Below are positions 41,301 to 54,900 of a DNA stretch of 64,000 nucleotides, in pieces. The DNA is from Symbiodinium natans (taxonomy: Eukaryota > Sar > Dinophyceae > Suessiales > Symbiodiniaceae), in the NCBI GenBank assembly GCA_905221605.1, contig CAJNDS010000125.1:796696-860695 (forward strand), in the 5' to 3' direction. The notes beneath the pieces were generated by a model, which did no database searches, was not told where the DNA came from, and saw nothing but the letters and a program-made list of their open reading frames with translations. Position 1 is the first letter of the stretch. Each line of letters opens with the position of its first letter. A program made the position numbers and the translations under genes.

Positions 41301-44300
41301 CGGGTTTAGGATGTGGGGTTTGGGGCTTAAGTTTTGTTGTTTGGGGTTTAGGGCTTAGGGATCGGAAGTCCCAAAGAGTGGTTTCGGGTTTAGCGTTTAG
41401 GGTTTAGAGTCCTAAGGGTGCACCGTATACGTCTTCAGCAGGCCTCCAGAAAATCGCATGTGGTCTTCAGGGTTTAGGGCTGTGGCCCTAAACCCTAAAC
41501 CCTAAACCCTCAACCCTCAACCCTAAACCCTAAACTAAAACTTAGCGTCAATCCCTAAACCCCACTGAAGCTCTTAGTCTTATAGGGGATCCGAAGTCTG
41601 GGCCCTTATTTGAAGTCCCCTGTTATATTTCCCTTATCTAGGATGCTCAGTAGTACCCTTATTCCCTTTTTTGGGGGGGTTTACGGTTCCCTTATAAACC
41701 CCTTTAAGCAAAAAGGGGCACCCTTTTTAAGCCTAGGCTACTGGGCAACCTGGTTCCCTTATAGTACACTACACGCACTACAGGGCCCCAAACTTCGGTT
41801 CCCTTGAAATCCCGTTAAGCAAGGGCAAGGGACCGCTCTAAGGGCCCACGGTTCCAACCTTGGGACCCTAAACCGTAAACCCTAAACCCGAAACCCTAAA
41901 CCCTAAACCCGGAACCCTAAACCCTAAACCCTAAACCCGAAACCCTAAACCCTAAACCCTAAACCCTAAACCCTAATGAACTCAAGCACCCCTTTCGAAG
42001 GAACATCCAGCCGCAACATGGAAGGCTCTGATGTTCGGCAGTTTTGGGTTTAGGGTTTGGGGTTTAGGGCTTGGGGTTTAGGGTTTAGGGCTAGAAGTTT
42101 GAGGTTCAGGGTTTGGGGTTTAGGTTTCTTGTTGTCTTTCGTTGTCGAGGGCTTGGGGATCTAGATTCTGGGTAGCCCCAAACACAAGTTTACAGACTAG
42201 CAGGAGGAACGGATTATGGTGGAGACTCAAGTTGGGGAATGCTTTAGACGAACCTAACCCTAAACCCTAAACCCTAAACCCTAAACCCTAAACCCTAAAC
42301 CCTAAACCCTAAACCCTAAACCCTAAACCCTAAACCCATTCCAAGTTTGTTTTAATTTGTGGAGCTTCGGTTTTGGGTTGATAGGTTCGGTGATGGGGCG
42401 AGGGAGAGTTCAGGTAGAATCTCGTGCACCAAGCTTGCTTTTGGAAGGTCCCTGCCCACCAGATTTGGACCCTAAACCCTAAACCCTAAGCCCTAAGCCC
42501 TAAACCCTAAACCCTAAACCCTAACATCACAGAATATCACAGATCACAGCGGCCCAAGAAAGGCCCAAAACACGAGACCGGAGCGTCGAGACTCTGACCG
42601 TTCAGCTCAACCCTCACATCCGGGAATGATCAGATCCTATACACCTGAACCTAAACCCGAAACCCAAACCCCAAACCCCAAAGCCCAAACCCCAAACAAT
42701 GCTTGATAACATAATTTCCAGACTGGCCAGAAATGAGGATGCGGTTTGACCCGCACTTACCTGCCAAAACTAACAGTATCACCTGAAGCGCATTCCTGCG
42801 CAAGTAGCATTCTTGAGAGTGTACAAACCACTCCTGTATCACCTTCGACGTAACAGACTTCGGTCCGATTCAAGCCCAAACCCCACACCCCAGACCCCAA
42901 ACCCCAAACCTTTAAGAACATGTTCCCATATCACATAGTTCCTACCTGGGCATGAAGGTTCCTATTCAGCACCTTGTGGGCCCCTCCAAATAAATGCTAC
43001 GCAGGCACATGGGCCCTTGAGGTTTTTCTTTTGGGTTGGGAGTAGAAAGGTGCGAGATCACGGCTCGTACCCTCTAGACCCTAAACCTCCAAACCCGAAA
43101 CACCAAACCCCATCGACCGTAAGCCCCAAACCCCAAACCCTAAACCCTAAACCCTTAACCCAACCCTAAACCCCTAAACACCAAACCCTAAACCCATTTT
43201 TCTAAATCCCTCTTAGAGAACTAACCTTCCGCCCACCCCCACAACATGCATTGCCGACAGGCTCTGCCTCCTCCAGTCCATCTGGCTTTGTTTGGGGTTT
43301 AGGGTTGAGGGTTTAGGGTTTGGGGTTTAGGGTTATTTGGGTTTTCGGGTTTGGGGTTTGGGGTTTGGGGTTTGGAGTTTAGGTGGTTTGGGGTGAAGGG
43401 TCTTAGGGGTTTAGGGAGAGCTAGTGCGTTCCCTCAGGATCCATGTACCCAGATAGATAGTAAGTAGATGCTTGAACCTTCAAGGGATTCTATACAGCTT
43501 AACTGCCCCAGTTGGTACTATAGAGCTATAGAGATACATGGACCCTCTTAGGTTTAGTTGATCACACCAAGCAATATCCCCGCAACCCTAAACCCCAAAC
43601 CCCAAACCCCAAACCTAAACCCCAATTTCCCAGACCCCATGCCCTAAACACCAAACCCTAAACCCTAAGCCCTAAACCCTTAACCGTAAACCCCCCGTAG
43701 GGCTATGGGCCTAAACCCGAAACCCTTAACCCTAAATCCTAAATCCTAAATCCTAGCAGGGCAACGGGCTTTTTGGCCTGCAGGGGTTGCCTACGTGGAG
43801 CTTAGTGTCGCGGGTTTCGGGTTTCAGGGTTCAGGCGGGAAGATAGTTATAGCCAAAGCCATACAGGTGCTTTTCGTAGGCATGCTTAAATACAATATGC
43901 TCATATATATATATATATTCATATTTTTACTTATTTAGTATTTATTTGTTTTTTCTGTATTTATCTATACGTTCATGAACCGTGACGTACCCTGAAAAAA
44001 AAACCCAAGACCTTAAGAGTCTCAAGAGCTTATCAGATGCGTGTTTGTGTGAGCCTACATGTAGAAAGTTATATATCTATATACGTAGATGAACACGCAC
44101 TTTCATGTCCATGTGTTTCGTTTCTTTATGTGCACTTTTTTGTTTTTGCTATACGGGCATTCTGTGTGGTGCCCCTAAAATCCGCTTCCTTTCCCTTCGC
44201 GGAGCCTGAACCCTAAACCTGAAACCCTAAAGCCTAAACCCTAAAGCCTAAACCCTAAACCATAAACCCTAAACCCTAAACCCTAAACCCTGCGTCTCGG

Positions 44301-45828
44301 ACATTGCTTCGTGGGCCAGGATCGGGACACTCCGCGGAGAGGTGCGCCCCGCCAGGGTTGGAGGAACCAAAAGGTTTTTGGGTTTACTCTAAACCCTAAA
44401 CCCCTAACCCTTAACCCTATTCCCTATAAACCCTAAACCCTAAACCCTATAAACTCTGAACCCCAAACCCTGAACCCGAAAGATGTGTCGAATGCAAGCC
44501 CGCGGCACCTAAACCCTTACAACCCTAAGCCTCTGAAATCCCAAGCCCCAAGCCCTAACGAAGCTCAAATAATCCTACCTAACCCTAAACCCTACACCCT
44601 CGCGAGCGTGGGCCCGCGCGGGGGGGGGGGGGGGGGGGGGGGGGGGGGTGTGACTTTGCCCTAGATGCTGTCATCTAGGGGTTAGGGGTTTAGGGCTTTG
44701 GGCTGGTGATTTGGATGCGGCGCCACTTCCAGACACAGGTACTTCGCCGTTCTGATTAGGGGAATTTGGATGAATTAGGGACAGCGGTTCCGCATAATCC
44801 CTTAAAGGGTTATACCCGAAAACCCGATAAACATTAGATTATGACCCCAATGAAGTGTCTACTTCTAAACCCAAAACCTTAAGCCCTACACCCTAAACCC
44901 GACACCCCTCTAAGAACTAAGAGGTCTTAGGTACTTGGCCTAAACCCTAAACCCTGAACCCCAAGTTTCCCAGTACACCCCCAGCAAGTCGGGTTTTTAG
45001 GGTGCAGTGTTTTTGAACTTAAGGTTTGGGGTTTAGGGGTTTAGGGCTTTAGGGATTCTAGGTTTTTTGGCTTCGTGTTTGGGGTTTGGTGTTTAAACCT
45101 TAAACCTTAAACCCTAAACCCTAAACCCTAAACCCGAAAGCCTAAACCCTAAACCCTAAACCCTAAACCCTAAACCCTAAACCCTAAACCCTAAACCCTA
45201 AACCCTAAACCCTAAACCCTAAACCCTAAACCCTAAACCCTAAACCCTAAACCCTAAACCCTAAACCCTAAACCCTAAACCCTAACCTTCAGCGCAGGCC
45301 TTTGCAGTCGACATCCTCCTGTTGGGCTCACGTGGCTTCGAGACCCGCGCTCGGGGGAAGATGATTGAGATTTTGGGCTTCTTAGGGTTCAGAGTTTAGG
45401 GCTTAGGGTTTAGCATTCAGGGCGTGGGGTTGCAGCGTGCAGTATAAGCGTGTGCTTGAAGCTTCATGGGTAGTTTGAGTAGGGCTCGGTATCCAGCATG
45501 GTTATAAAACATCGCGTTAGAATTTGTGTTTGTGGCTAGGCCCGGCACCTCGTCTTCGCAACCACAGCCCTTGCAATCCGAACAAGCGGCTAACCTTCTT
45601 GCACCCCAAATCCCAAACCCTACACCCCAAACCCTAAACCCTAAACCCCAAGCCCTAAACCCCAAACCCTAAACCCCAAACCCCAAACCCTAAACCCTAA
45701 ACCCCAAACCCTAAACCCCAAACCCCAAACCCTAAACCCCTCTCCGAGTCTCGGCCTGCGGCGGCTCCTAGAAAGCGAGCACCCGGTCAAGGTCGTCCAC
45801 GACTTCCGCAGGGGGGCCCTGGGGGGGG

Positions 45829-45900
<72 letters not shown>

Positions 45901-48900
45901 CGGTAGGGTTTAGGGTTTAGGGTTTGGGGTTTGGGGTTTAAGGTTTAAGGTTTAGGGTTTAGGGTTTAGGGTTTAGGGTTTAGGGCTGTTTGGGTTTGTT
46001 TAGGTTTGTTTAGGTTTGTTTAGGTTTGTTTAGGTTTTAGGGATTTAGGGTTCAGGATGTTGCTGAAGATCAAGGCTGGAAGGTTTGGGGTTTGAACCCT
46101 GAGTGCAGGGGTGAATTGATCCGTGGGGTTGATTTTAGGGGCTGGGTTCCCTAAACCCTAAACCCTAAACCCTAAACCCTAAACCCTAAACCCTGAAGGG
46201 TACGGTTTCAGGGGCTCCTTGGCTTGAGTGGAGTCTATTGGGTCTTATTTGGACGCATTCGCCCAAGAATTCGATAAACCTTATACACCCTAACAACTAC
46301 AAACCCAGAAATTTAGGGTTTAGGGTTTGGGGTTCAGGGTTTAGGGTTTGGGGTGCGCCCTAAGAACTATGAAACCTAGAAACCTTTAGAAGCCCAAGAA
46401 GCCCTGGAGACCGAATAAGCCCCAAAAAAACCCAAGAAGCCTGATAAGCTCCGATGTTCAGCCCTCCCTGAGCCTCAATCCCTAAACCCTAAACCCTGAA
46501 CCCCAAACCCTAGACCCTAAACCCTAAACCCTAAACCCTAAACCCTAAACCCTAAACCCTAAACCCTAAACCCTAAACCCTAAACCCTAAACCCTAAACC
46601 CTAAACCCTAAACCCTAAACCCTAAACCCTAAACCCTAGCCCTAAACCCTAAACCTTGGACTCGGGGACGCCAAAGCCCTAAACCCTCTTCTCGCTGTGC
46701 TCGAGGCCAGGACACTGATGCGCTGTGGCACCAGTTTGGGGTCCAGCCAAGGCTGCGTTGTCATCGGTTTCCAGCCCTGTTGCGGTGTTTAGGGTTTAGG
46801 TTTTAGGGTTTAGGGTTTAGGGTTTACGGCTTAGGGTTTAGGGTTTCGGGTTTAGGGTTTGGGACGTACCTAGGTAGTACATACTTGGGTCTTCAAGGGG
46901 GTTCCCATATCATAGCTTTAGGTCCCAAGTGTATACTCTACAGGCTCTGAGGTCAGGGGGTTTAAGAGGGTTTAAGGTTACGGGGTAGACAGTTCAGGAT
47001 GTACGTCGGGTTTAGGCTTAGATGGTTTAGGGCTTACTTAGGTTTTGCGTGCTGGTCTTTATCGAAGGGTAGTTATATGGTCCCTTAATGTGATCCCTGG
47101 CCAGGGGCCAGGGGATCCCTTAGTCTGATAAAGCTTCAAAGCTCTCCTAAACCCTAAACCCTAAACCCTCTCAAGTTTTTTGGGGTCTTTGAGTCAAGGA
47201 GAGAGTTATGGGCTTCAACTCTGGGATTTGAAGGGTTCAAGCGTTTTCCTCCCGTCCAACAAGACTTCAAGCCCCTCATTTGTTTTATTTCCCTAAGCCC
47301 TAAACCCTAAACCCTAGACCCTAAACCCTAAGGCCCCTCAAACAAAAGCAAATATCTCGATTTCTTAGTTTGGGGCCCTTCCCTTCAAACACAGGGGAAG
47401 GGGGGGGGGGGGGGGAGTGTACCTTCGAATACCTGAAGACCCCCATTGGAAGCCCTTTAACCTGGCACAACCTCTACTGCTTCAAGGGACGAAAGGAGGG
47501 ACCCTGATAAGGGACCTTAGGGGTCATTTAGGGGGCTACTTAGGTATATATGGACTATATAAGGTATGTATAGGGCTTATAAGATACGGGTAGATTCGGG
47601 TCCCTTGTATGAGGTCCCTCTTTATTCCCCGGAACTGGTGGTGTGAACCCGCAGGCGAAGCAACAGCGAAACCCAGCAGAGTGATCAATTTCCTTGGATT
47701 CTGGATTCCAGCCAGGGCTCACACATTACCGGTTTAGGGCTTAGGGTTTAGGCTTTCTCAGCAAACAAGGCAAGAAAGCAAAGAAAGTCTTGATTGGAGT
47801 GGGGTCTGTGCTACTTGCTATGCGCTATAGGCTACGACACCGACAGTTCGCATATGCTTAAGGCAGATGTACTTGCCTACCAGAGCAGAACGCAGGCATA
47901 CACAAGCAAACAAACTATCCTGACGGCCTTAAACCCTAAACTCTAAACCCTAGCCCTAAACCCTATAAGAGCCTTCAAAGTTGCCTCTTACAGCCCTTTC
48001 CATGAATCCTGCACAACCCCGTAGTAATTCCTAATGCAGCATGCACCTTCGTACAGGGGTCTCTTCGACTGCCAACTTTGCGACGTCTTCGTCCGGCGGC
48101 TGAGTGGCTACAGGATGTTTGGGGTTTAGGGTTAGGGTTTAGGGTTTAGGGTTTAGGGTTCAGGGTTTGGGGTTCAGGAAGTTCAGGAAGTTCAGGAAGT
48201 TCAGGGTTTAGGGTTTAGGGCTTAGGGCTTAGGGCTTGCAGCTCGGGGTTGGGGTGCGCTTGCCTGTGCCTTTGCGGGAGCTTGGCTTGTCAGCCTTCAA
48301 TAGCTCCCCCCCAAAAGCCAGTAAAACATAATAATTACCCTGAACCCCTTTGGGGTTCAGGGTTTAGGGCTTGGGGTTTAGGATTTAGGGTTTTGGGTTT
48401 ACGGTTTAGGATTTGGGGTCGGGGTCTGGGTTGTAGGGTGCAGGTGGAGCCAGGAAGGGTGCCCCCCTTTATTTCCTCCCAGGATTTGGGGCATCCTAGT
48501 TTTGGGGGTGGGTTTAGGATTGAGGGTTTGGCGTTCAGGGATTGGGTTTGTAGGGGTCTTGTATTGATTGTTTTCGGTTTTGGGGTTTAGGGTTTAGGTT
48601 TTTTTTTGTGGCTGGGGCGGATGGTTGGGGTTTCGGACGCAGGGTTCAGGTTTGGGGTTTGCAGGCCAAGAAGAGAAGGTACCGCCAGTCTTATGGCAAC
48701 CCTATAAACCCCAAAACCCTAAGACCCTAAAACCCTAAAACCCTGAAACCCTAAAACCCTGAAACCCTAAGGCCCTAAGACCCTAAGACCCTAAAACCCT
48801 AAAACCCTAAAACCCTAAAACCCTAAACCCTGAACCCCTAGTAGGCCTGATTTGGGGTCGAAGGTTCGTGTAGGCAAGTGCGCACAACTTTCAGGATCAC

Positions 48901-51900
48901 CAGCTCTGCCCCACAACCCTAAAGCCTAAACCCTAAACAAGCCCTTAGGATACCAAAATCCTGAAAATGACCCTTGTCTGAAAAGCTCATAGCAAAACCC
49001 AAATTCAAAACTTATTCATTCTTCGCATAGGCAACAGAGGAATTCGATACCGTAGATCCTCCTATACTTGTATTTTACGAAAATAGGAGACCTCCAAAAT
49101 AGGCCTCCAAATAGTAGGATCCCCTTATAAGAAGGACCCCTACAAGGGTACCCCTAGTTTTTACAGCACGCTAGAGTTGAGCCTCTCGGGCATCGATGCA
49201 AGGATTGGAGAATCCTGAAAGACCTAGATCTGCAGCAGGTGAGTATGATGGGATGCTACAGAAATTTGTGGAGTCAGGTTTAAAGGGTACCCCTGATGTT
49301 GTCAACACCCATATACAGACTTTGAGTAAGTGTACAAGGTATCTCTCATTCCCTCTCAGAACTGGGAAGTTAAACTCAATACAAGGAAGCTGCCAAACCA
49401 AATCTGACCCACAAACCTGAACTCTTTTTCCCCGAGCCTTACAGCCCTAACACCCAAGCCCCAAATGCGGTTCAGGTTTTAAGGTTTAGGGTGTAGGGTT
49501 TAAGGTTTGGGGTTTAGGTTTTGTTTAGGGTTTAGGGGCCCGAGAGGACTGGCTACGTGGCTGGCAGCACGAAGCGAGGGACCCGACTGGGCCTTCAGTT
49601 GATACTTAGAGGTTCATGGGTACTTCTAACCCCAACTATCACTCTACTGAGGGGTTAGAAGTACCCAGAACCTCCAAGTAGGGTTCAAGAGTTTGATCGT
49701 GAGCAGTTTAGGGGTTTAGGGGGTTAAGGGGCTTCGGGGTGAGGGTGTTGATGTCGTAGGGTGTAATCAGGGCCCTTGGGTTGATTGAGGACGTGAATTG
49801 CACCATGTTTTCAATTACCACCCCCACCCCCTCTGCCCCTTTTCTATAAATACAACGTCTTGCCCGGCTCTTCCGCCCTAAAACCCTAAGCCCAAAGTCC
49901 CATTACAACCCTAAACCCTAAACCCTAAACCCTAAACCCTAAACCCTAAACCCTAAACCCTAAACCCTAAACCCTAAACCCTAAACCCTAAACCCTACCT
50001 AACCCTAAACCCTAAACCCTAAACCCTAAACCCTAAACCCTAAACCCTAAACCCTAAACCCTAAACCCTAAACCCTAAACCCTAAACCCTAAACCCTAAA
50101 CCCTAAACCCCAACCCCAAGGGCCCATGTTTGAGGCCCCCACAATTTTGAACCCAAGACCGAGGCTTCTCAAGCAATACGGCATCCTCGTGAACGGCAGC
50201 AGCGTGTCAGAGGACTTCCGGCCCCTCATTGCCGGAACACAGCGGAGGGATTAGGGTTTAGGGTTCAGGGTTTAGAATTTAGGGTTTAGGGTTTAGGGTT
50301 TAGGGTTGCAGAGTGTAGGATTTGGGGTTTAGCGTTTTTAGTTTGAAGGCTTGAGGGTTTGAGGGTTGGGGTTTGGGGTTTTAGGGTTTGAGGGTTTGGG
50401 GCTGGGTGGGGGGAGGGGGTGTCCATTCGAGTGGGGCGGCGTTTTGAATGGCTTGGGGTTTACTTTCTCTGTCGTAGGGATCGTGTTTTGTGTTTGTTTC
50501 AGGCAATATCAGCAAACATTACCTATACCCTAACCCTAAACCATGTGTTATTTTGTTTATAGACGGGGAGTATGAGCAAATAGTATTGTCATTGGGGGTT
50601 ATTGGGGGGTCTAAGGGGAGTAAAGTTGCAGGTTTCAGGGTTTACTTGTTATAGGCTTGTAGGGCTTCTATTTGGTCATTGCGTTTTGTGCTTCTGTACA
50701 TCCCGGAGGGTGTATGTACATATCTGTACAGTACATACTGTGGATGGAGGATAGCTTGCACCACTTTCTCAAGGGTGCATGACATCGACCCCCCCCCGCC
50801 CCTAAACCGTAAACACCAAACCCTAAACCCTAAATCCTAAACCCTAAACCCCTTTTTATCATTCCGGCGAAAAGCAGATTCTAAGGATGAGGCCCCCAAG
50901 GACATACACCTTGTAGGGCCTTTTTCGAAGCACCAATGTTCAAAAACGGACCGCCTGGTAAACCCTAAACCCTAAACCCTAAACCCTAAACCCCAAATCC
51001 CTTTTGGCAATGTCCCTGAGCCCTCAAAACCCTGCAAGTTCTAAGGTCCGAACCATGGGCCCTGAGTTATGGTCGCTTACCCTTACCCTTACCTTATGTA
51101 CAGGGATCCGAAGTATGGGCCCTTGGGGTCTAGGGTTTAGGGTTTAGGGTTTAGGGTGATTATATATCATATCATATACCCAAACGAAGGGTCCATACTT
51201 GGGACCCTAGATAAATCTTAGAGACCGTAGAAGCGCCAGAAACCCTAGAAGCCCTCTGGTACACCGCAGCAGACCTCTAAACCATAAACCTGAACCCGAA
51301 ACCCCAAACCCCAAATCCTAAACCCTAACCCCTAAACCCTAAAGCCTAAACCCTAAACCCTAAACCTTAAACAACCCTAAACCCTAAACCCTAAACCGAA
51401 CCCTAAACCAAACCCTCTAAACACCCAAAAACCAGCCGCCAAAGCTTCAAAGACTTCGCAGGAGCGAAAGCAGGCGATCCATGACCTCTTTTCCCAGGAC
51501 CTCCTGGCTCCAAAAGGGTTTAGGGTTTAGGGTTTAGGGTTTAGGGCTTCAGGGTTTCGGGGTTCCAGGGTTTCAGGGTTTCAGGGTTTAGGGTTTTGTG
51601 TTTTTAGGGTTCAGTTTCAGGACTTAGGGTTCATGGTTTGATACTGTTCCGCGCACACCACCGCGCGTGGTGTGCGGCTACTTTGTGGTGACAGTGCGGC
51701 TGTTGCAAGAACCCCCGGAGTCAACGCAGAACAACAACAAACCACACCCAAACAGTTGCAAACCTTAACGCAAAACAAACCACGCAAAGCAAAAACAATC
51801 TAATTTAAGCTCTAAACCTTCAGCTTCTTTGAGGCCCAGCAAGAACCCCAGACAGGGCAAGCTTGCAGCGTCTGAATAGGGATTAGGGTGTAGGGTTCCG

Positions 51901-54900
51901 GGTCCCCATATTCAACCCTTTAAAGGCGATGCCCATCCCGAAACCCAGCCAAGAGCAAGAACCCTTAACCTCTAAACCTGCAAAGCACCTCAACCCTACA
52001 CCCCTGACGCCCTAAACCCTATCGAACCCTAAACCCTCACTTCCCTCCTAGAAAGATTGGTTCAAACCCCGTGAACCCCTAGACCGTAAACCTTTATGGA
52101 ACCCTAAACTTCCCTCCTAGAAAACCCTAAACCCCTCTGGAACCCTAAACCCTTACTTCCCTCCCAGAAAAATTAAAATCTCCAGGACCCTAAACCCCTA
52201 AACCCTAAACCCCTCTAGAACCCTAAACCCTTGCTTCCCTCCCAGAGAGATTGACTCAAACCCCTAGAACCCTAAACCCTAAGCTCTAAACCCTATAGAA
52301 CCCTAAACCCTTACTTCCCTCCGAGAAAAACTGACTCAAACCCCTATAGAACCCTAGACCTTAAACCCTAAACGCTGCGGGCAAGGCCTGTGGATCCTGT
52401 CAGTACTGCATACAGGTCACAAGTTTACGACATGTTTCTGCCGTTGCGTGGGGTCAAACCTGCCGACCGCAGGTGCAACCAGCACATACGATTGATTTTG
52501 AGTTGCTTCCTCAATGGCCTGCTTCAGCACAAGCAGGTTACACGCTACTGCGTCTTCGGATGCTGTGCTGATCGTGCAGCAGTGCAGACACGTTCCAACA
52601 GATTTCCATTTTCTTGACTTGGGCATTGATCCCTCACCAGTGCCCGATTTTGTGCCGCAAGAACTGGCTGGGGTGGCTTCCAAACCTGGACTGGGTGGCA
52701 ATTAAAACTCAGCAATACACCCTATAGAACCCCTTCCCTCCTAGAAGACTCCCTAGAACCCTGGACCCTAAAGCCTAAACCCCTCTAGAACCCTAAACCC
52801 TTACTTCCCTCCTAGGAAATTGACTCAACCCCCTAGATCCTAAACCCTAAACCCCTACAGAACCCTAAGCCCTTACTTTCTTCCAGAAAAACTGACTCAA
52901 CCCCCCAGAACCCTGGACCCTAAACCCAAACCCCAAGGGCTTGTAAACCCTAAGAACCCGAACGTCCAGCTTAGTAGCCCAACGGTGCCATTTTGTCCGT
53001 TTTTGGGGTTCTGGGTTCCCTTCTGAGGTAGCCCCAAAAAGGGTAGGGTTGAGGGTTTAGGGTTTAGGGTTGGGGTTTAGGGTTTAGGGTTTAGGGCTTA
53101 GGGCTTAGGGTTTCGGGTTTAGGGTTTAGGGTTTAGGGCTTAAGGTTTAGGGTTGAGGGTTTAGGGTTTAGGGTACCCCTGTTATAATATGGTTGCCCGT
53201 CCAAGAGGATCGGCACCTGTGGGAGCGGCGACCACTGCGTCCTGATATGCTTGACTACGCCTTGGAGGTGACAGGTTTAGGGTTTAGGGTTTGGGGTTTA
53301 GGGTTTAGGGTTTAGGGCCAGGAGGGCTCAGGAGGCTTAGGAGGTTTGCGCGGTTTAGGGTTTAGGGCCTGGGAGGCTTTTGGGTGTTGAAGGCTTAGCT
53401 TAGGGCCCGAGGGTTGCGTGTTCAGGGGGTTGAGCGGGTTTTCTTCTAGGTTTGGATCTGAACCCCAAAGCCGGAACCCCTGGCCCCCTCAAGCTAGCTG
53501 GGGTGGGGGGGTGGGGGGTGGACAAGGGTTGAGAGTAGTGATTGTGGGATCCTATACTTCTAAAGCCTCAACAAAGAATTACTCTCCACCCCAGCCTCTA
53601 GGTTGGTAGGTTTTTAGGGTTTAGGGTTTAGGATCGGCGGGGTTGAGGTTGAAAGGGGGGGGGGAGGGGCGCCAGGCGTAGGATCTCATTTCTGGGTCCC
53701 TCAGCCCTAAATCCTAAACCCTAAATCCTAAACCCTAAGCCCTAAACCGGTTTGCAGCCAAGCCGGTGGAATGGGATTTGTCAGACTCTGTGGCTGGCAG
53801 GGGTTTGCGGGTTAGGGTCAAGGGTTGAGGGTTTAGGGTTTAGGGGTAGGGTTTAGGGACGCTTTCAGGTTCAGGTGCGAACGCCTACACTGCGCAGTCG
53901 AACGCAGTCGTTCCTAAACCCCAAGCCCAAAGCCCTGAAGCCCAAGGTGTGACCGACCCAAGCCCTGAACCACATGAAGGGGTTTAGGGTTTAGGGTAGG
54001 GCTTAGGGCTTAGGGTTTAGGGTTTAGGGTTTGGGGTTTGGGGTTTGAGGTTTGGGGTTTAGGGTTTAGGGATTAGGGTTTTGGGGTTTAGGGCACCCCT
54101 AAACCCTTAAACCCTGAAACCTGAACCCGAAGTAAGCCAAACCCTAAGCACCCCAAGTGCCCCCAAGCAGATCCTGATCCCCGACACTCTGCTGGCAGGA
54201 TGTCCTCCCCTTGATGCAGCTTCAGCAGAGGTGCACGGGAGAAGAGCACCGTCAACCCTAAACCCTCAACCCTGAGCCCTACAACCTCCTAACCCCCAAC
54301 CCTAAACCCTAAACCCCGAACCAACATTAGGGTTTAGGGCTGATAAGGTTTCGGAGCCCTAAAACTGTAATGAAGCCAAAAGCTGCTGTCGATGCAAACC
54401 GAAGCCCTAAACCTTGTAAACCCCAAGCCCAGCTTCCTTCAAGCCTCCGCAACCCCAAATCCCCCAACATAATCAGGGTTTAGCGTTTAGGGTTTGGGGA
54501 TTAGGGCTAAAGATTGTTCGCCTGGCCTGGCTTACTCAAAACCCTAAGCCCTAAACCCTAAGCCCTAAACCTTTTTGGAGTCTGTAGAAGCATTTCATCT
54601 GTTGGCCGTGTCTATTTTCGGCCGGCCCGTTCAGGGCTTTAGGGTTCAGGGTTGGGGTCCAGGGTTTAGGGCCCTAAACCCTAGAAACCCTAAACCCTAA
54701 AAGCCCCAAAACCCTAAAACCCTGAAACACGAAAACCCTAAAACTCCAAAACCCTGAAACCCCAAAAACCCTAAAACCCTAAACCCTCAAACCCCTGAAC
54801 CACTAAAAACCTTAAAACTCTACGCCCTAAAACCCTAAAACTCTAAAAACCCTGAAGCCCCTAAACCCTGAAACTCTAAACCTCCAAAACCCTAAAACCC

